DNA of 64,000 nt from Azonexus sp. (GTDB taxonomy: Bacteria; Pseudomonadota; Gammaproteobacteria; Burkholderiales; Rhodocyclaceae), in assembly GCF_030824335.1 (NCBI RefSeq), contig NZ_JAVBXX010000006.1, positions 297,873 through 361,872 of the forward strand, written 5' to 3'. Below the pieces are notes generated by a model. That model was not told the DNA's origin, made no database searches, and saw nothing but the letters and a program-made list of their open reading frames with translations. Below, piece after piece: positions 17,534 through 26,641 of the stretch (positions are counted from its first letter, which is position 1; the number at the start of each line of letters is the position of its first letter). The position numbers and the translations under genes were made by a program.

Positions 17534-19177
17534 ATGACCATGCGTACTGATCGCGATGCGATGGAATACGATGTCGTGATCGTCGGCGGCGGCCCTTCGG
17601 GGCTGTCGGCGGCGATCCGCGTCAAACAACTGGCTGAGCGGGCTGGCAAGGAAGTTTCGGTCTGCCTGCTGGAAAAAGGCTCGGAAATTGGTGCCCATAT
17701 CCTGTCGGGTGCCGTCATCGAGACCCGGGCACTGGCCGAGCTTTTCCCCGACTGGCAGGAACGTGGTGCGCCACTGAATACGCCAGCCGGCGAAGATCGT
17801 TTCCTGTTCCTGACGGAAAATGGCTCGACCAAGCTGCCGACGCCACCGCAGATGTCGAACCACGGCAATTACATCGTCAGCCTGGGTAATTTCTGTCGCT
17901 GGCTGGGTGAGCAGGCCGAGGCGCTGGGCGTCGAAATCTATCCCGGCTTCGCGGCAGCCGAAGTGCTTTACCACGAAGATGGTTCGGTCAAAGGTGTGGC
18001 AACCGGTGATCTGGGTATCGGCAAGGACGGCCAGCCCGGCCATAATTTCCAGCCGGGCATGGAGTTGCTGGCCAAGCAAACGATTTTTGCCGAAGGCTGC
18101 CGGGGTTCGCTGACGCGCGAATTGTTCGAGCGTTTCAATCTGCGTGACGGTGTCGATCCGCAAACCTATGGCATCGGGATCAAGGAGTTGTGGGAAATCG
18201 ACCCGGCAAAACATCAATCGGGATTGATCGTCCATTCCGTCGGTTGGCCGTTGCAGAGCGATACCTACGGTGGTTCCTTTCTTTATCACCTGGAAAACAA
18301 CCTGGTGGCTGTCGGCTTCGTGGTCGGCCTCGATTACCAGAATCCGTGGTTGTCGCCCTATGAAGAGTTCCAGCGCTACAAGACGCATCCGGCGATTCGC
18401 GGCTTCTTCGAAGGTGGCCGGCGTATTTCGTACGGTGCCAGAGCGTTGTCCGAAGGTGGCTTCCAGTCCTTGCCCAAGCTTTCCTTCCCCGGCGGTCTGC
18501 TGGTCGGGGATACGGCCGGTTTCCTGAACGTACCCAAGATCAAGGGAACACACATGGCCATGCAGTCCGGCCTGCTGGCTGCCGACAGCGTGTTCGCCAT
18601 GCTCGACAAGGAAGACTGGGGCGTCGAGGCTGTCGGCTATGGCGATCAGGTAAAACAGAGCTGGTTGTCCAGCGAGTTGCACGGCGTGCGCAACATTCGT
18701 CCAGCGTTCAAGTGGGGCTTGTGGGCCGGTCTGGCTTACGGTGCCATCGATACCTTCATTTTTCGCGGCAAGGCGCCGTGGACCCTGGCCCATCACGACG
18801 ATCATACGCAGTTGGGTGACAAATCGGCTTACCCGAAAATTGCCTATCCAAAACCGGATGGCAAACTGACTTTCGACCGCTTGTCGTCGGTTTTCCTGTC
18901 GGCGACCAACCACGAAGAAAATCAGCAATGCCATTTGCGCCTGAAGAACGAGTCGGTGCCGATCAGCATCAACTACGCGCGCTATGGCGCACCGGAAACC
19001 CGTTACTGTCCGGCCGGTGTTTATGAAATTCTTGGCGAGGAAGAGGGGAAGCCGCGTCTGCAGATCAACGGCCAGAACTGCCTGCACTGCAAAACCTGCG
19101 ACATCAAGGATCCGACCCAGAATATCGTGTGGACGGTTCCGGAGGGTGGTGGCGGGCCGAACTATCCGAATATGTAA
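17534..19177 (+). CDS. Electron-transfer flavoprotein:ubiquinone oxidoreductase (ETF-QO)
   Basis: 547 aa, close to the usual ~550. It carries electrons from reduced ETF into the quinone pool at the inner membrane. The FAD-binding motif is near residues 16-24 ([14 protein letters not shown]). The central region holds the conserved [20 protein letters not shown] block. The C-terminus supplies the four cysteines of the 4Fe-4S cluster (YCPAGVYE, then [13 protein letters not shown]). ATG 17534 gives MTM; the second ATG at 17540 is an equally plausible start. It forms a two-gene operon with the acyl-CoA dehydrogenase, and a terminator follows. Confidence 0.95.
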   Translation: MTMRTDRDAMEYDVVIVGGGPSGLSAAIRVKQLAERAGKEVSVCLLEKGSEIGAHILSGAVIETRALAELFPDWQERGAPLNTPAGEDRFLFLTENGSTKLPTPPQMSNHGNYIVSLGNFCRWLGEQAEALGVEIYPGFAAAEVLYHEDGSVKGVATGDLGIGKDGQPGHNFQPGMELLAKQTIFAEGCRGSLTRELFERFNLRDGVDPQTYGIGIKELWEIDPAKHQSGLIVHSVGWPLQSDTYGGSFLYHLENNLVAVGFVVGLDYQNPWLSPYEEFQRYKTHPAIRGFFEGGRRISYGARALSEGGFQSLPKLSFPGGLLVGDTAGFLNVPKIKGTHMAMQSGLLAADSVFAMLDKEDWGVEAVGYGDQVKQSWLSSELHGVRNIRPAFKWGLWAGLAYGAIDTFIFRGKAPWTLAHHDDHTQLGDKSAYPKIAYPKPDGKLTFDRLSSVFLSATNHEENQQCHLRLKNESVPISINYARYGAPETRYCPAGVYEILGEEEGKPRLQINGQNCLHCKTCDIKDPTQNIVWTVPEGGGGPNYPNM

Positions 19178-19234
19178 TTCGACTCTGCGTTAGAGACCTG
19201 GGAGAACAGCAAACGACCGGTGTCTCTTTCCTTC

Positions 19235-19260
19235 AAGGGGCCTTCTGGCCCCTTCTTTTT
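19235..19260 (+). terminator. Rho-independent terminator after ETF-QO
   Basis: AAGGGGCC at 19235-19242 pairs with GGCCCCTT at 19247-19254 over a TTCT loop, followed by CTTTTT. Confidence 0.9.
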
Positions 19261-19357
19261 ATTCAGCTTTATCCATTTTCTTTTGTCGTCAGTAAGTTGC
19301 CACCTCGCCGCAGGATGGCGCTAATATGCTGACCTGATCATCTTCGTAGCAAACCCT

Positions 19358-20434
19358 ATGCGTATGTTGAATAACGCCAGTCAGTTCAGAGCCCCCGGAT
19401 TGCTCGGCAAGCTGGGCGCCATGACGTCGATACGCGATACCGAGTTGGTTGAGCAGAGTCTGTTGCGTACGCTGGGGCCGTTGCTTGGTGTGCTTGATAC
19501 CTCGCTTTATCGGCTGGATGACGAGCAGTTGCTGGAGCGCATTATTCATTACCATCGCTCCAAGGAGATTGACGCTCAGGGCATGGGGCGCATGGTCGAG
19601 CGCATCGAGGAAATTGCCCGTCCGTCCGATGTTTGTCCTGAGGTTGCGGCCTTGACCGACAATATCCGTTTGCTGGGCAAGCCATGCACGCGGTCGATAG
19701 ACGGTGAAATGCTGATCGGTTATCCGTTGGTGGGCAGCGACGAGGTCTGTGGCTATTTCGTGTTTCGTCGGGATCGTGAGGTTGCGCCCAACGAAGATGC
19801 GACGATTCGGGGGGTGTTGGAGGTCTTTTCCAATTATTACGCCCTGCTTGATATGAGCCAGCGTGATCGTCTGACCGGTTTGCTCAACCGCCAGGCGCTG
19901 GAAAGCAATTTTGAGCGGATATGGTCGGCGATGGCTCGTCCGGATAGTTTCAATGAGAAAACTTCGGGGCGGCGTACTGCACACCATGGAAAGTACTGGC
20001 TGGCTTTTATCGACATCGACTACTTCAAACAGGTCAACGATACGCACGGTCACATGGTTGGCGATGAAATCCTGCTGCTGGTCTCGCGCCTGATGCAGCA
20101 AACCTTCCGTTCGTCAGATTTGCTTTATCGCTACGGCGGCGAAGAGTTTGTTTCGATTATTTCGGCCGAGAATGAGTTGATCGCCAGGAATGTCTTCGAG
20201 CGAGTGCGTTTGGCGATCGAGGCACATATGTTCCCACGCGTCGAACATCTGACGGTCAGCATCGGTTACGCCGAAGTCGATCCCGAAGTCTTGCCGGTTG
20301 AAGTACTGAGTCGGGCCGACCGCAGTCTTTATCAGGCCAAACAGGATGGCAGAAATCTGGTTTATGACTTCCGCGAACTGGTTGAGCGTGGCATTTTCCA
20401 GAATACCAATTATGGTGATGCCGAGCTTTTTTGA
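19358..20434 (+). CDS. Diguanylate cyclase with GAF-like N-terminal sensor region
   Basis: 358 aa. A ~160-residue N-terminal domain of alpha/beta character (YPLVGSDEVCGYFVF) looks GAF-like. The GGDEF domain starts near 165 (DRLTGLLNRQALE). The active-site motif is GGEEF at 260-264, a functional variant, with RSSD at 251-254 exactly five residues earlier, which is a canonical product-inhibition I-site. It should therefore make c-di-GMP under feedback control. The ATG at 19358 has no strong ribosome site; ATG 19364 is the alternative. Its 3' end overlaps the convergent hemerythrin-kinase gene by 25 bases, and the partner operon encodes two phosphodiesterase-type outputs. It could thus oppose that operon's outputs. 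Confidence 0.9.
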   Translation: MRMLNNASQFRAPGLLGKLGAMTSIRDTELVEQSLLRTLGPLLGVLDTSLYRLDDEQLLERIIHYHRSKEIDAQGMGRMVERIEEIARPSDVCPEVAALTDNIRLLGKPCTRSIDGEMLIGYPLVGSDEVCGYFVFRRDREVAPNEDATIRGVLEVFSNYYALLDMSQRDRLTGLLNRQALESNFERIWSAMARPDSFNEKTSGRRTAHHGKYWLAFIDIDYFKQVNDTHGHMVGDEILLLVSRLMQQTFRSSDLLYRYGGEEFVSIISAENELIARNVFERVRLAIEAHMFPRVEHLTVSIGYAEVDPEVLPVEVLSRADRSLYQAKQDGRNLVYDFRELVERGIFQNTNYGDAELF

Positions 20435-22455
20435 GCGTTGATCGGCAGCGTTATCCTGAAGCAGCTTCCCCGGCCGGGTTCGCTGCGTACATCCAGCATG
20501 CCATGGTGTTTTTTGACGATGATGTCGTAGGAGATCGATAGCCCGAGACCTGTTCCCCGGCCGACCGGCTTGGTGGTGAAAAACGGTTCGAAAATATGGC
20601 GTCGGGTTTCCTCGCTCATCCCACAGCCGGTGTCCTCGATTTCAAACCAGACATTATTGCGGTCAACCCCTGAACGAACGTAAATCTTGCCGCGCTCCGG
20701 AATGGCTTGTGCCGCGTTGACCAGAAGGTTCATGAATACCTGATTCAACTGGGCCGGGACGCACTCGATCTCCGGAATTTCCCCCAGTTCGACAATGACA
20801 TCCGCTTTGTACTTCAACTCGTTGCGCACGACATTCAGGGTGCTGTTCATTGCCGCATTGAGGTCTGCGTACTGGTGTGCTGCTTGATCGACGCGAGAGA
20901 AATCCTTGAGGTCCTGCACAATCCGGGTCACCCGGTTCAAGCCATCCTGGGATTCGGCGAGAAGGGAAGGCAGATCCTCGCGCAGAAAATCCAGATCGGC
21001 AATTTTCCGGGCCTGGGTAATGGCCTCCGGTTCTCTGCTTTCAAGCGCATCGATTAATTGCATTAGGTGGGCGATGTAGGTTTTCAGCGAACCCAGGTTG
21101 GAATTGACGAAACCGATCGGATTGTTGATTTCGTGGGCCACGCCCGCCGCCAACTGGCCGATGGCAGCCATTTTTTCCGACTGCAGCAGTTGTTGCTGTG
21201 CTTCCTCTACTTTTTTCAACAGCAAGGTCAGTTCCTGCTGTTCTCTTTCCAGTTCGTGGTTGGCGCGCGCCAATTCCTGCGTGCGTGCCGCAACTTGTGC
21301 TTCCAGTTGTTCCTGGTGCTGCAGCAATGCTTCCTGGGCTTTGTGTCGCTCGGTCACGTCCTGCAGGGTTTCTATCGCACCAATGATTTTGCCGTCACTA
21401 TTGCGGATCGGAGCGGCCGTAAAAAAGAGCCATCGTCCCGTACCTCCAAGGTGCGGGAAAAAACTTTCTGCTTCAAAGGCATCGGCAATCGATAGTGAAC
21501 GGTGAAAAATGTTGCGATAGTAGGTTTCGAAGCTGTTTTCCAGGCTGCCATTGACGATCAGGTCGGCCATGATGGGACGTGCCGCCGGATAGAAGGCTCG
21601 CCACTGCTCATCGGTGCCGATCATTTTTTCGGCGGATAATCCGCTGATTGCCTCGCAAGCCCGGTTCCAGTGGGTGATGCGATGTTTTTCGTCGATCACC
21701 AGTGTGGGAACCGGGTCGCCGTCAATGATCTGGTTGAGAAAGCGTTCGAGGTTGCGTTTGGCTTCCATCGAACGTCGATGCTCCGATTCCAGCAGCTTTT
21801 TCTGTGTCACTTCCAGTTGTTGTATTGCCTGCCGCAACTGGTTTTGCTCCTGCGTCAGGCGATCGTTTGCTGTCGATAATTCCTGTGTGCGGGTCTTTAC
21901 CTGGGTTTCAAGTGAGCGGTTCAACTCGCCCAAAGCATTGTTGCGGGCCGAGATGATGCGATACAGCGAACCCATTGCTTCGAGCAAGCTGGATGTCGCC
22001 GAGTCACTGGATAGCTGACGCTCGGTCGCGAGGGCAGCGCTGGCGGCTTGTCCCGAGCGGATGGCGCGAATCTGGCGAGCCATTGATTGATCCATGCCCA
22101 AAATATGTTGGGCCAGCCAGGTGGTAAGGAAATTCAGCAGGTATTCGAGGTCGCTGTTCTGCTCGCCGTCCGCCAGCATCTGTGTGACCTGCGCGGCAAA
22201 ATCCTGATGTACTTTTGTGTGCTGCGCCAGAAAGCGTGGATCGATGCCCTCGTCGGCCATCAAGATTTCTTCGTGCTTGAAGTGCACGGCAGCATATTCA
22301 ACAAGTCGATTCAGCACCTCGGGAATCTGGTTTTTATCGAATTGCCCATCGCCAGGGTCGATGACCGAGTTGATCATGCGCACCAGTTCCTGATGCTCGC
22401 TATCGACGAGCAATTCGCCGGTCATATAGCGCTGGTCCCAGATGAATGCATCCAT
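20410..22455 (-). CDS. Hemerythrin-PAS sensor histidine kinase
   Basis: 681 aa, with no transmembrane helix. The N-terminal domain (residues 1-130) is a bacteriohemerythrin with all seven di-iron ligands in place: His21, His58, Glu62 (HxxxE), His79, His83 (HxxxH), His117 and Asp122 (HxxxxD). It should bind O2 reversibly or sense redox state or NO. A long coiled coil follows, then a PAS domain (~240-370) and a second coiled coil. The kinase core has His441 ([10 protein letters not shown]), N box ([14 protein letters not shown]) and G boxes ([15 protein letters not shown]). The kinase core is closely similar to that of the upstream 756-aa kinase, suggesting duplication. It is the last gene of a five-gene minus-strand operon and has no receiver of its own, so the neighbouring REC proteins are natural partners. 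Confidence 0.93.
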   Translation of the reverse strand: MDAFIWDQRYMTGELLVDSEHQELVRMINSVIDPGDGQFDKNQIPEVLNRLVEYAAVHFKHEEILMADEGIDPRFLAQHTKVHQDFAAQVTQMLADGEQNSDLEYLLNFLTTWLAQHILGMDQSMARQIRAIRSGQAASAALATERQLSSDSATSSLLEAMGSLYRIISARNNALGELNRSLETQVKTRTQELSTANDRLTQEQNQLRQAIQQLEVTQKKLLESEHRRSMEAKRNLERFLNQIIDGDPVPTLVIDEKHRITHWNRACEAISGLSAEKMIGTDEQWRAFYPAARPIMADLIVNGSLENSFETYYRNIFHRSLSIADAFEAESFFPHLGGTGRWLFFTAAPIRNSDGKIIGAIETLQDVTERHKAQEALLQHQEQLEAQVAARTQELARANHELEREQQELTLLLKKVEEAQQQLLQSEKMAAIGQLAAGVAHEINNPIGFVNSNLGSLKTYIAHLMQLIDALESREPEAITQARKIADLDFLREDLPSLLAESQDGLNRVTRIVQDLKDFSRVDQAAHQYADLNAAMNSTLNVVRNELKYKADVIVELGEIPEIECVPAQLNQVFMNLLVNAAQAIPERGKIYVRSGVDRNNVWFEIEDTGCGMSEETRRHIFEPFFTTKPVGRGTGLGLSISYDIIVKKHHGMLDVRSEPGRGSCFRITLPINAQKSSASP

Positions 22456-22503
22456 GATTGTCCTGTTCTTGCCTGCCGCTCAGGCTTTCTGGTTCGTGAC
22501 GGT

Positions 22504-23061
22504 TCAGTCCAGTGTCGGGTCGAGGATGACCGAGCCATCCGGCCCCCAGTCAACCTTGGTAATGCCCGGTTCGATGCGCTCCAGTCGCTCGGCTTCAAGT
22601 TCCTCGGCCGTCTTGTCACCCATTTCCAGTCGTACCAGATCGGCCAGCTGACGGTTTTCCAGGAGTAACTCGCGATGGGAGAGCGCCTGACCGATGGCGG
22701 ACAGCAAGTCGTAGTCATTCCACGGCTTGCCGATGAAACGTTCGATACCGACTTCGTTGACCGCGCGGACCAGTGCATTCAAGTCGGCGTAACCGGAGAG
22801 AATCAGCCGGGCTGCATCAGGCTGGATGGTTTTTGCGGCCTTGAGGAACTCGATGCCATCCATTTCCGGCATGCGGTAGTCACTGATGAATAGATCAAAG
22901 TCTTCGTGCTGCGCCATTCTCAGTGCTTCCGTCGGCGAGCTGCTGACACGCACGTCAAGGGAAAATTGCTTGCCGCCATAGGCACAAGGTGCTGCACGTA
23001 GCAGGCGCTGCAGGGATTTTAAAATGGAGGCTTCGTCATCGACGATCAGGATTCGGTTCAT
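22504..23061 (-). CDS. Single-domain response regulator with C-terminal tail
   Basis: 185 aa. The receiver domain covers residues 1-130 with phospho-acceptor Asp61 (LFISDYRMPEMDG), a Thr/Ser switch position in LILSGYAD, and the conserved Lys in the GKPWND motif. The remaining ~55 residues form a charged helix (LLLENRQLADLVRLEMGDKTAEELEAERLER) and an acidic end, with no DNA-binding or enzymatic domain. It may shuttle phosphate or act as an inhibitory or adaptor protein. Its ATG overlaps the stop of the HD-GYP gene (ATGA), with GGAGG upstream. The KPWND motif is shared with the other two REC modules of this operon, so all three probably belong to one circuit. Confidence 0.85.
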   Translation of the reverse strand: MNRILIVDDEASILKSLQRLLRAAPCAYGGKQFSLDVRVSSSPTEALRMAQHEDFDLFISDYRMPEMDGIEFLKAAKTIQPDAARLILSGYADLNALVRAVNEVGIERFIGKPWNDYDLLSAIGQALSHRELLLENRQLADLVRLEMGDKTAEELEAERLERIEPGITKVDWGPDGSVILDPTLD

Positions 23062-24374
23062 TTTTCCTCCTGGCGGATGTAGACCGTAAGATTTTGTTGT
23101 TCAGCCTGCTCCATGCGGAGTAGCTGGCCGATGATTTCGGCATTCAGGATGCTACCGGTGGCGAGTAGCAGATAGCCGTCACGATGCATCAAGTCGCGGC
23201 TGACGGCCATGCCCGGTTTGAGGTGCATGGTGCGTAGCGGCAGTTCGATCGGGCCGGTTTTCAGGGTTTCGGAAATCAGGCGTACGAAGGCGTCGACCGC
23301 AGCAGGGTCGTAGCGTTTGCCCCGATTCTCGATCAGGAAATCGAGTGCCTCGTTCGGCTTAAGCGGACGCTGAACCAGCGTGCCGATCTGAAGGGCGTCA
23401 TAGTCGTTGGCAACGGTCAGGATGCGCGCTCCTTGCGGAATGGTGATGCCGCTGAGACGATCCGGGTAGCCACTGCCGTCATAACACTCATGATGGTGGC
23501 GAACAATCAGTGCGGCGTCCTTGAATTTGTCGATGCCGATCAGAATGTTCTGGCCGATGCTCGGGTGCTTCATGACCAGCGCCCGCTGTTCGGCGCTCAG
23601 CATGTTATAGGGTTTGCCCAGCAATTCGTCGGGCAGGCCGATCTTGCCGATGTCGTGCAACAGGCCGGCCAGCATGATGTTCTGTACTTCGGCATCGGGC
23701 AGTCCCATGCGCTGGGCAGTGCTGCGCGCGTGTTCGGCAACGCGCCGGCCATGACCGGCCAGTTGTTTGCCGACCGGGCCGCTACGCAATTCGATCAGAC
23801 CCGCAAAGACCTGGACGCTGGTGACGAAGGATTTTTTCAATTCGCCATGCGCTAGCTCTACCTGGCTCAGGGCCTTGCGCAACTCGCTGGTTCGCTCGGC
23901 CACTTTTTGTTCCAGGCTGGCATTGAGTGATTTCAGTGCTTCATTCTGCGTCTGGGTAAGCTCGGTCAGTCGCCGGTTCTCGGCTTCAAGGCGCAAACGT
24001 TGCGTCGCTTCCCGAACGAGGGTCAGCATTTCGGTGTCGTTCCAGGGCTTGGCGATATAGCGGTAGATTTCGCCCTGATTGATTGCCGCGACGGTGGACG
24101 TGATATCGGCATAACCGGTGAGCAGGATGCGCATGACCAGGGGCCAGCGTTCGCGAACCTGCTGCAGGAAGGTGGCGCCGTCCATTTCCGGCATGCGCAT
24201 GTCGGAAATCACCAGGTCGATGTGTTCTTCGGCCAGTACCGCCAGCCCGGCGGCACCGCTTTCGGCAACGAAGATGCGATAGCCGTGCGGGCGGAACAGG
24301 CGGCGCAAGGCGGACAGGATGCTCGGTTCGTCGTCGACAAGCAGCAGGGTAGGCGCGTCGTTCGCCTCGGTCAT
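23058..24374 (-). CDS. REC-HD-GYP response regulator (c-di-GMP phosphodiesterase family)
   Basis: 438 aa. Receiver domain 1-125 with Asp58 (VISDMRMPEMDG) and KPWND at 109-113. A coiled coil follows (~130-185), then the HD-GYP domain (~190-370). HD pair H240-D241 (LLHDIGKIGLPDELL), H270 (KHPSIG), HHE at 294-296 and GYP at 302-304 (DGSGYP) are present. The family's VADxxDAL motif reads VANDYDAL here, so Asn323 replaces an Asp usually counted among the metal ligands. Activity as a phosphodiesterase is therefore likely but not certain. A ~65-residue C-terminal extension follows. The gene overlaps both neighbours by ATGA. The RpfG-like layout implies phosphorylation-controlled c-di-GMP breakdown. 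Confidence 0.9.
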   Translation of the reverse strand: MTEANDAPTLLLVDDEPSILSALRRLFRPHGYRIFVAESGAAGLAVLAEEHIDLVISDMRMPEMDGATFLQQVRERWPLVMRILLTGYADITSTVAAINQGEIYRYIAKPWNDTEMLTLVREATQRLRLEAENRRLTELTQTQNEALKSLNASLEQKVAERTSELRKALSQVELAHGELKKSFVTSVQVFAGLIELRSGPVGKQLAGHGRRVAEHARSTAQRMGLPDAEVQNIMLAGLLHDIGKIGLPDELLGKPYNMLSAEQRALVMKHPSIGQNILIGIDKFKDAALIVRHHHECYDGSGYPDRLSGITIPQGARILTVANDYDALQIGTLVQRPLKPNEALDFLIENRGKRYDPAAVDAFVRLISETLKTGPIELPLRTMHLKPGMAVSRDLMHRDGYLLLATGSILNAEIIGQLLRMEQAEQQNLTVYIRQEEK

Positions 24375-26641
24375 GGTGAATTCTCCAGGGCAGTCTGGGC
24401 AACCGGATGGATGGGCAATATCAACCGGAAAGTCGTGCCCTTGTCGGGTTCGCTCTCAACGGTAATCTCGCCTTGGTGGCGCCGTACGATATTGTAGGAG
24501 ACAGACAGGCCGAGGCCGGTCCCCTTTCCGATGGGTTTGGTGGTGAAAAATGGTTCAAAAATACGATTCAGGTTGGCCGGCGGAATGCCTTTGCCGGTGT
24601 CGGCAATCTCGATACAAACCTTGTCTTCCCCCAGGCGGCGGGTGCGAATGGTGATCGTGCCTTTTACGTCGATGGCGTGTCCGGCGTTGACCAGCAAATT
24701 CATGAACACTTGGTTGAGCTGGGAAATCAGGCAGTAAACCGGCGGAATGTCGCCGTATTCCTTGATGACCTGGCATTTGTATTTCAACTCGTTCCAGACG
24801 ATGTTCAGCGTCGAGTCGATGCCTTGATGCAGGTCGGCCTCCTGCCATTCCTGTTCGCCGACACGCGAAAAAGTTTTCAGATCCTGCACGATCTTGCGCA
24901 CCCGGCTGAGGCCATCCTTGGATTCACTCAACAATTTGAAAATATCCTCGCGGACAAATTCAAAATCGTGTTCTTCGCGCAGTTGCTGGATGGATTTCAG
25001 GTGTGGACAGCTTTCGCCCTGGCTTGAGGTGGCGGCATCGTAGGCATCAATGATCGTCATCAGGTCGTGCAGGTAACCGTCGAGGGTGCCTAAATTGGAA
25101 TGAACAAAGCCAATCGGGTTATTCAGTTCGTGCGCAATGCCGGCTGCCAGTTGACCGATGGAGGCCATTTTTTCCGATTGCAGCAGTTGGTTGTTTGCCT
25201 CTTCCAGGCGTTTGTTCAATTGTTGTTGGTGGGCCAGTGTGTCTGCTACCAGCAATTGCTGTCGTTTGCGCTCGGTGATGTCGGTGAGTACGCCATCATA
25301 GAAGATTGGCAGTAATAATTGGTCGCGGGTGACCTGGGTCCGGTCGACGACCCAAATCACCTTGTTTTCCGCCGTGATCAGCCGATATTCCTGCTCGTAG
25401 CCAGTCATGCCGGCGGCAACATTTTTCAGGACCTCTTCGGCGATCCGGGCAAGATCGTCCGGATGAACGATGCTGGCGAAAGCTGGCTGGCTGGATTGCA
25501 GTTGCTCCGGTGTGTATCCCCACTGTCGGACATTCTCTGAAACGAAAATAACCGGCCAGCCATCCGTTGCTGCCCAGCGGAAGCACACGACGGGGCTGGC
25601 ATTCACCACCTGCATGGCCAGTCGAAGCGCCTTGTCGGTGCGTTGCCGGCAAACAATGCGCCAGGTTTCGTTGCCAATCAGTTGCAGCGTTTCAATATCG
25701 TATGCCGAGTAATTCTCCGCTTTGTCACCGACGCCGGTCAGCATGCGCACACTGTCCGCTTCAACCACCGGCACACAGAGCAGACGCGTCATCAGGGAGT
25801 GGCCGGCAGGTAATTCGCCGCGTCGTGGTTCGTTTGTGTAGTCGTTAACGACCAGCGGTTCACGGGTTCGTGCTGCTTCGGCCCACAGGCCAGCCTGACT
25901 GATCGGATAGTGCGTATCGGCAACGGCGGTGCAGTATTTCTCCAGCGTTTTTCGTGACCAGGTGATGAATTCGAGGCTGTCGCCATCCTGGTTGATGAAG
26001 TGCATGAAGCCGATATTGCTTTTGGTCAGTGCCTCTGCCTGTTCGAGGGCATGCTGCATGAAATCGTGCTCGCCGAGCAGTTCGGCTTTTTTCGGCAAAT
26101 CGATCAGGATCATGGAGCGATTCACTTGATCTTGCAATTGTTTGCCGGCCAGTTGCCGCTGGCTTACATCTTCGATAACGGCAGCGAAATAGTCGACCTG
26201 ACCGTTATTCAAACGAATCGCCTGAATGGCCAGATTCGCATAGAGCACGCTGCCATCCTGGCGCAAATAGCGTTTTTCCAGCGTGTAGCCATCCCGCTCA
26301 CCGCGCAGTACCGAATCGTATAACTGGTTGCTGATGTCTTTGTCATCGGGGTGGGTTATTTCGTCCCAATAGTGCTGGAGCAGGGCATCAGCAGAATACC
26401 CCAGCATTTGACACAGGGCCGGGTTGACCTCGATCCAGCGCTTGTCTACCGAGGCTCGGGCCATGCCGACCATGGCATGTTCGAATACCGTGCGGAAGCG
26501 ACGTTGCTCGCGTTGCAGGCGTATCAGTAATTTGGTGACCAGGAACAAACCGGCCAGCAGGCCGATCAGCAACAGTGCGACCAACACCGGGTCGAGCCAG
26601 GGATGTTCGAAACCAAAGGCGGACAAGTGTGGCAGGGTCAT
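24371..26641 (-). CDS. PAS-GAF-PAS sensor histidine kinase, membrane-anchored
   Basis: 756 aa. One N-terminal transmembrane helix (residues 18-40, [20 protein letters not shown]) anchors the protein with almost no periplasmic part. PAS domain 1 (~45-165, with HPDD) and a GAF domain (~180-335, [19 protein letters not shown]) come first. PAS domain 2 (~340-460, HPDD again, ending in DITERK) and a coiled coil follow. The kinase core has His504 ([10 protein letters not shown]), N box ([14 protein letters not shown]) and G2 (GKGTGLGLS). The GAF segment is of the type often found in PAS/GAF kinases without assigned ligands. No receiver domain is attached; the adjacent REC proteins are likely partners. 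ATGA overlaps join it to both neighbours. Confidence 0.92.
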   Translation of the reverse strand: MTLPHLSAFGFEHPWLDPVLVALLLIGLLAGLFLVTKLLIRLQREQRRFRTVFEHAMVGMARASVDKRWIEVNPALCQMLGYSADALLQHYWDEITHPDDKDISNQLYDSVLRGERDGYTLEKRYLRQDGSVLYANLAIQAIRLNNGQVDYFAAVIEDVSQRQLAGKQLQDQVNRSMILIDLPKKAELLGEHDFMQHALEQAEALTKSNIGFMHFINQDGDSLEFITWSRKTLEKYCTAVADTHYPISQAGLWAEAARTREPLVVNDYTNEPRRGELPAGHSLMTRLLCVPVVEADSVRMLTGVGDKAENYSAYDIETLQLIGNETWRIVCRQRTDKALRLAMQVVNASPVVCFRWAATDGWPVIFVSENVRQWGYTPEQLQSSQPAFASIVHPDDLARIAEEVLKNVAAGMTGYEQEYRLITAENKVIWVVDRTQVTRDQLLLPIFYDGVLTDITERKRQQLLVADTLAHQQQLNKRLEEANNQLLQSEKMASIGQLAAGIAHELNNPIGFVHSNLGTLDGYLHDLMTIIDAYDAATSSQGESCPHLKSIQQLREEHDFEFVREDIFKLLSESKDGLSRVRKIVQDLKTFSRVGEQEWQEADLHQGIDSTLNIVWNELKYKCQVIKEYGDIPPVYCLISQLNQVFMNLLVNAGHAIDVKGTITIRTRRLGEDKVCIEIADTGKGIPPANLNRIFEPFFTTKPIGKGTGLGLSVSYNIVRRHQGEITVESEPDKGTTFRLILPIHPVAQTALENSP

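Noticed and set aside
17033..19087. Minus-strand open frame (about 684 codons) opposite acyl-CoA dehydrogenase and ETF-QO
   Set aside because: It spans two genuine plus-strand genes and shows no family similarity.
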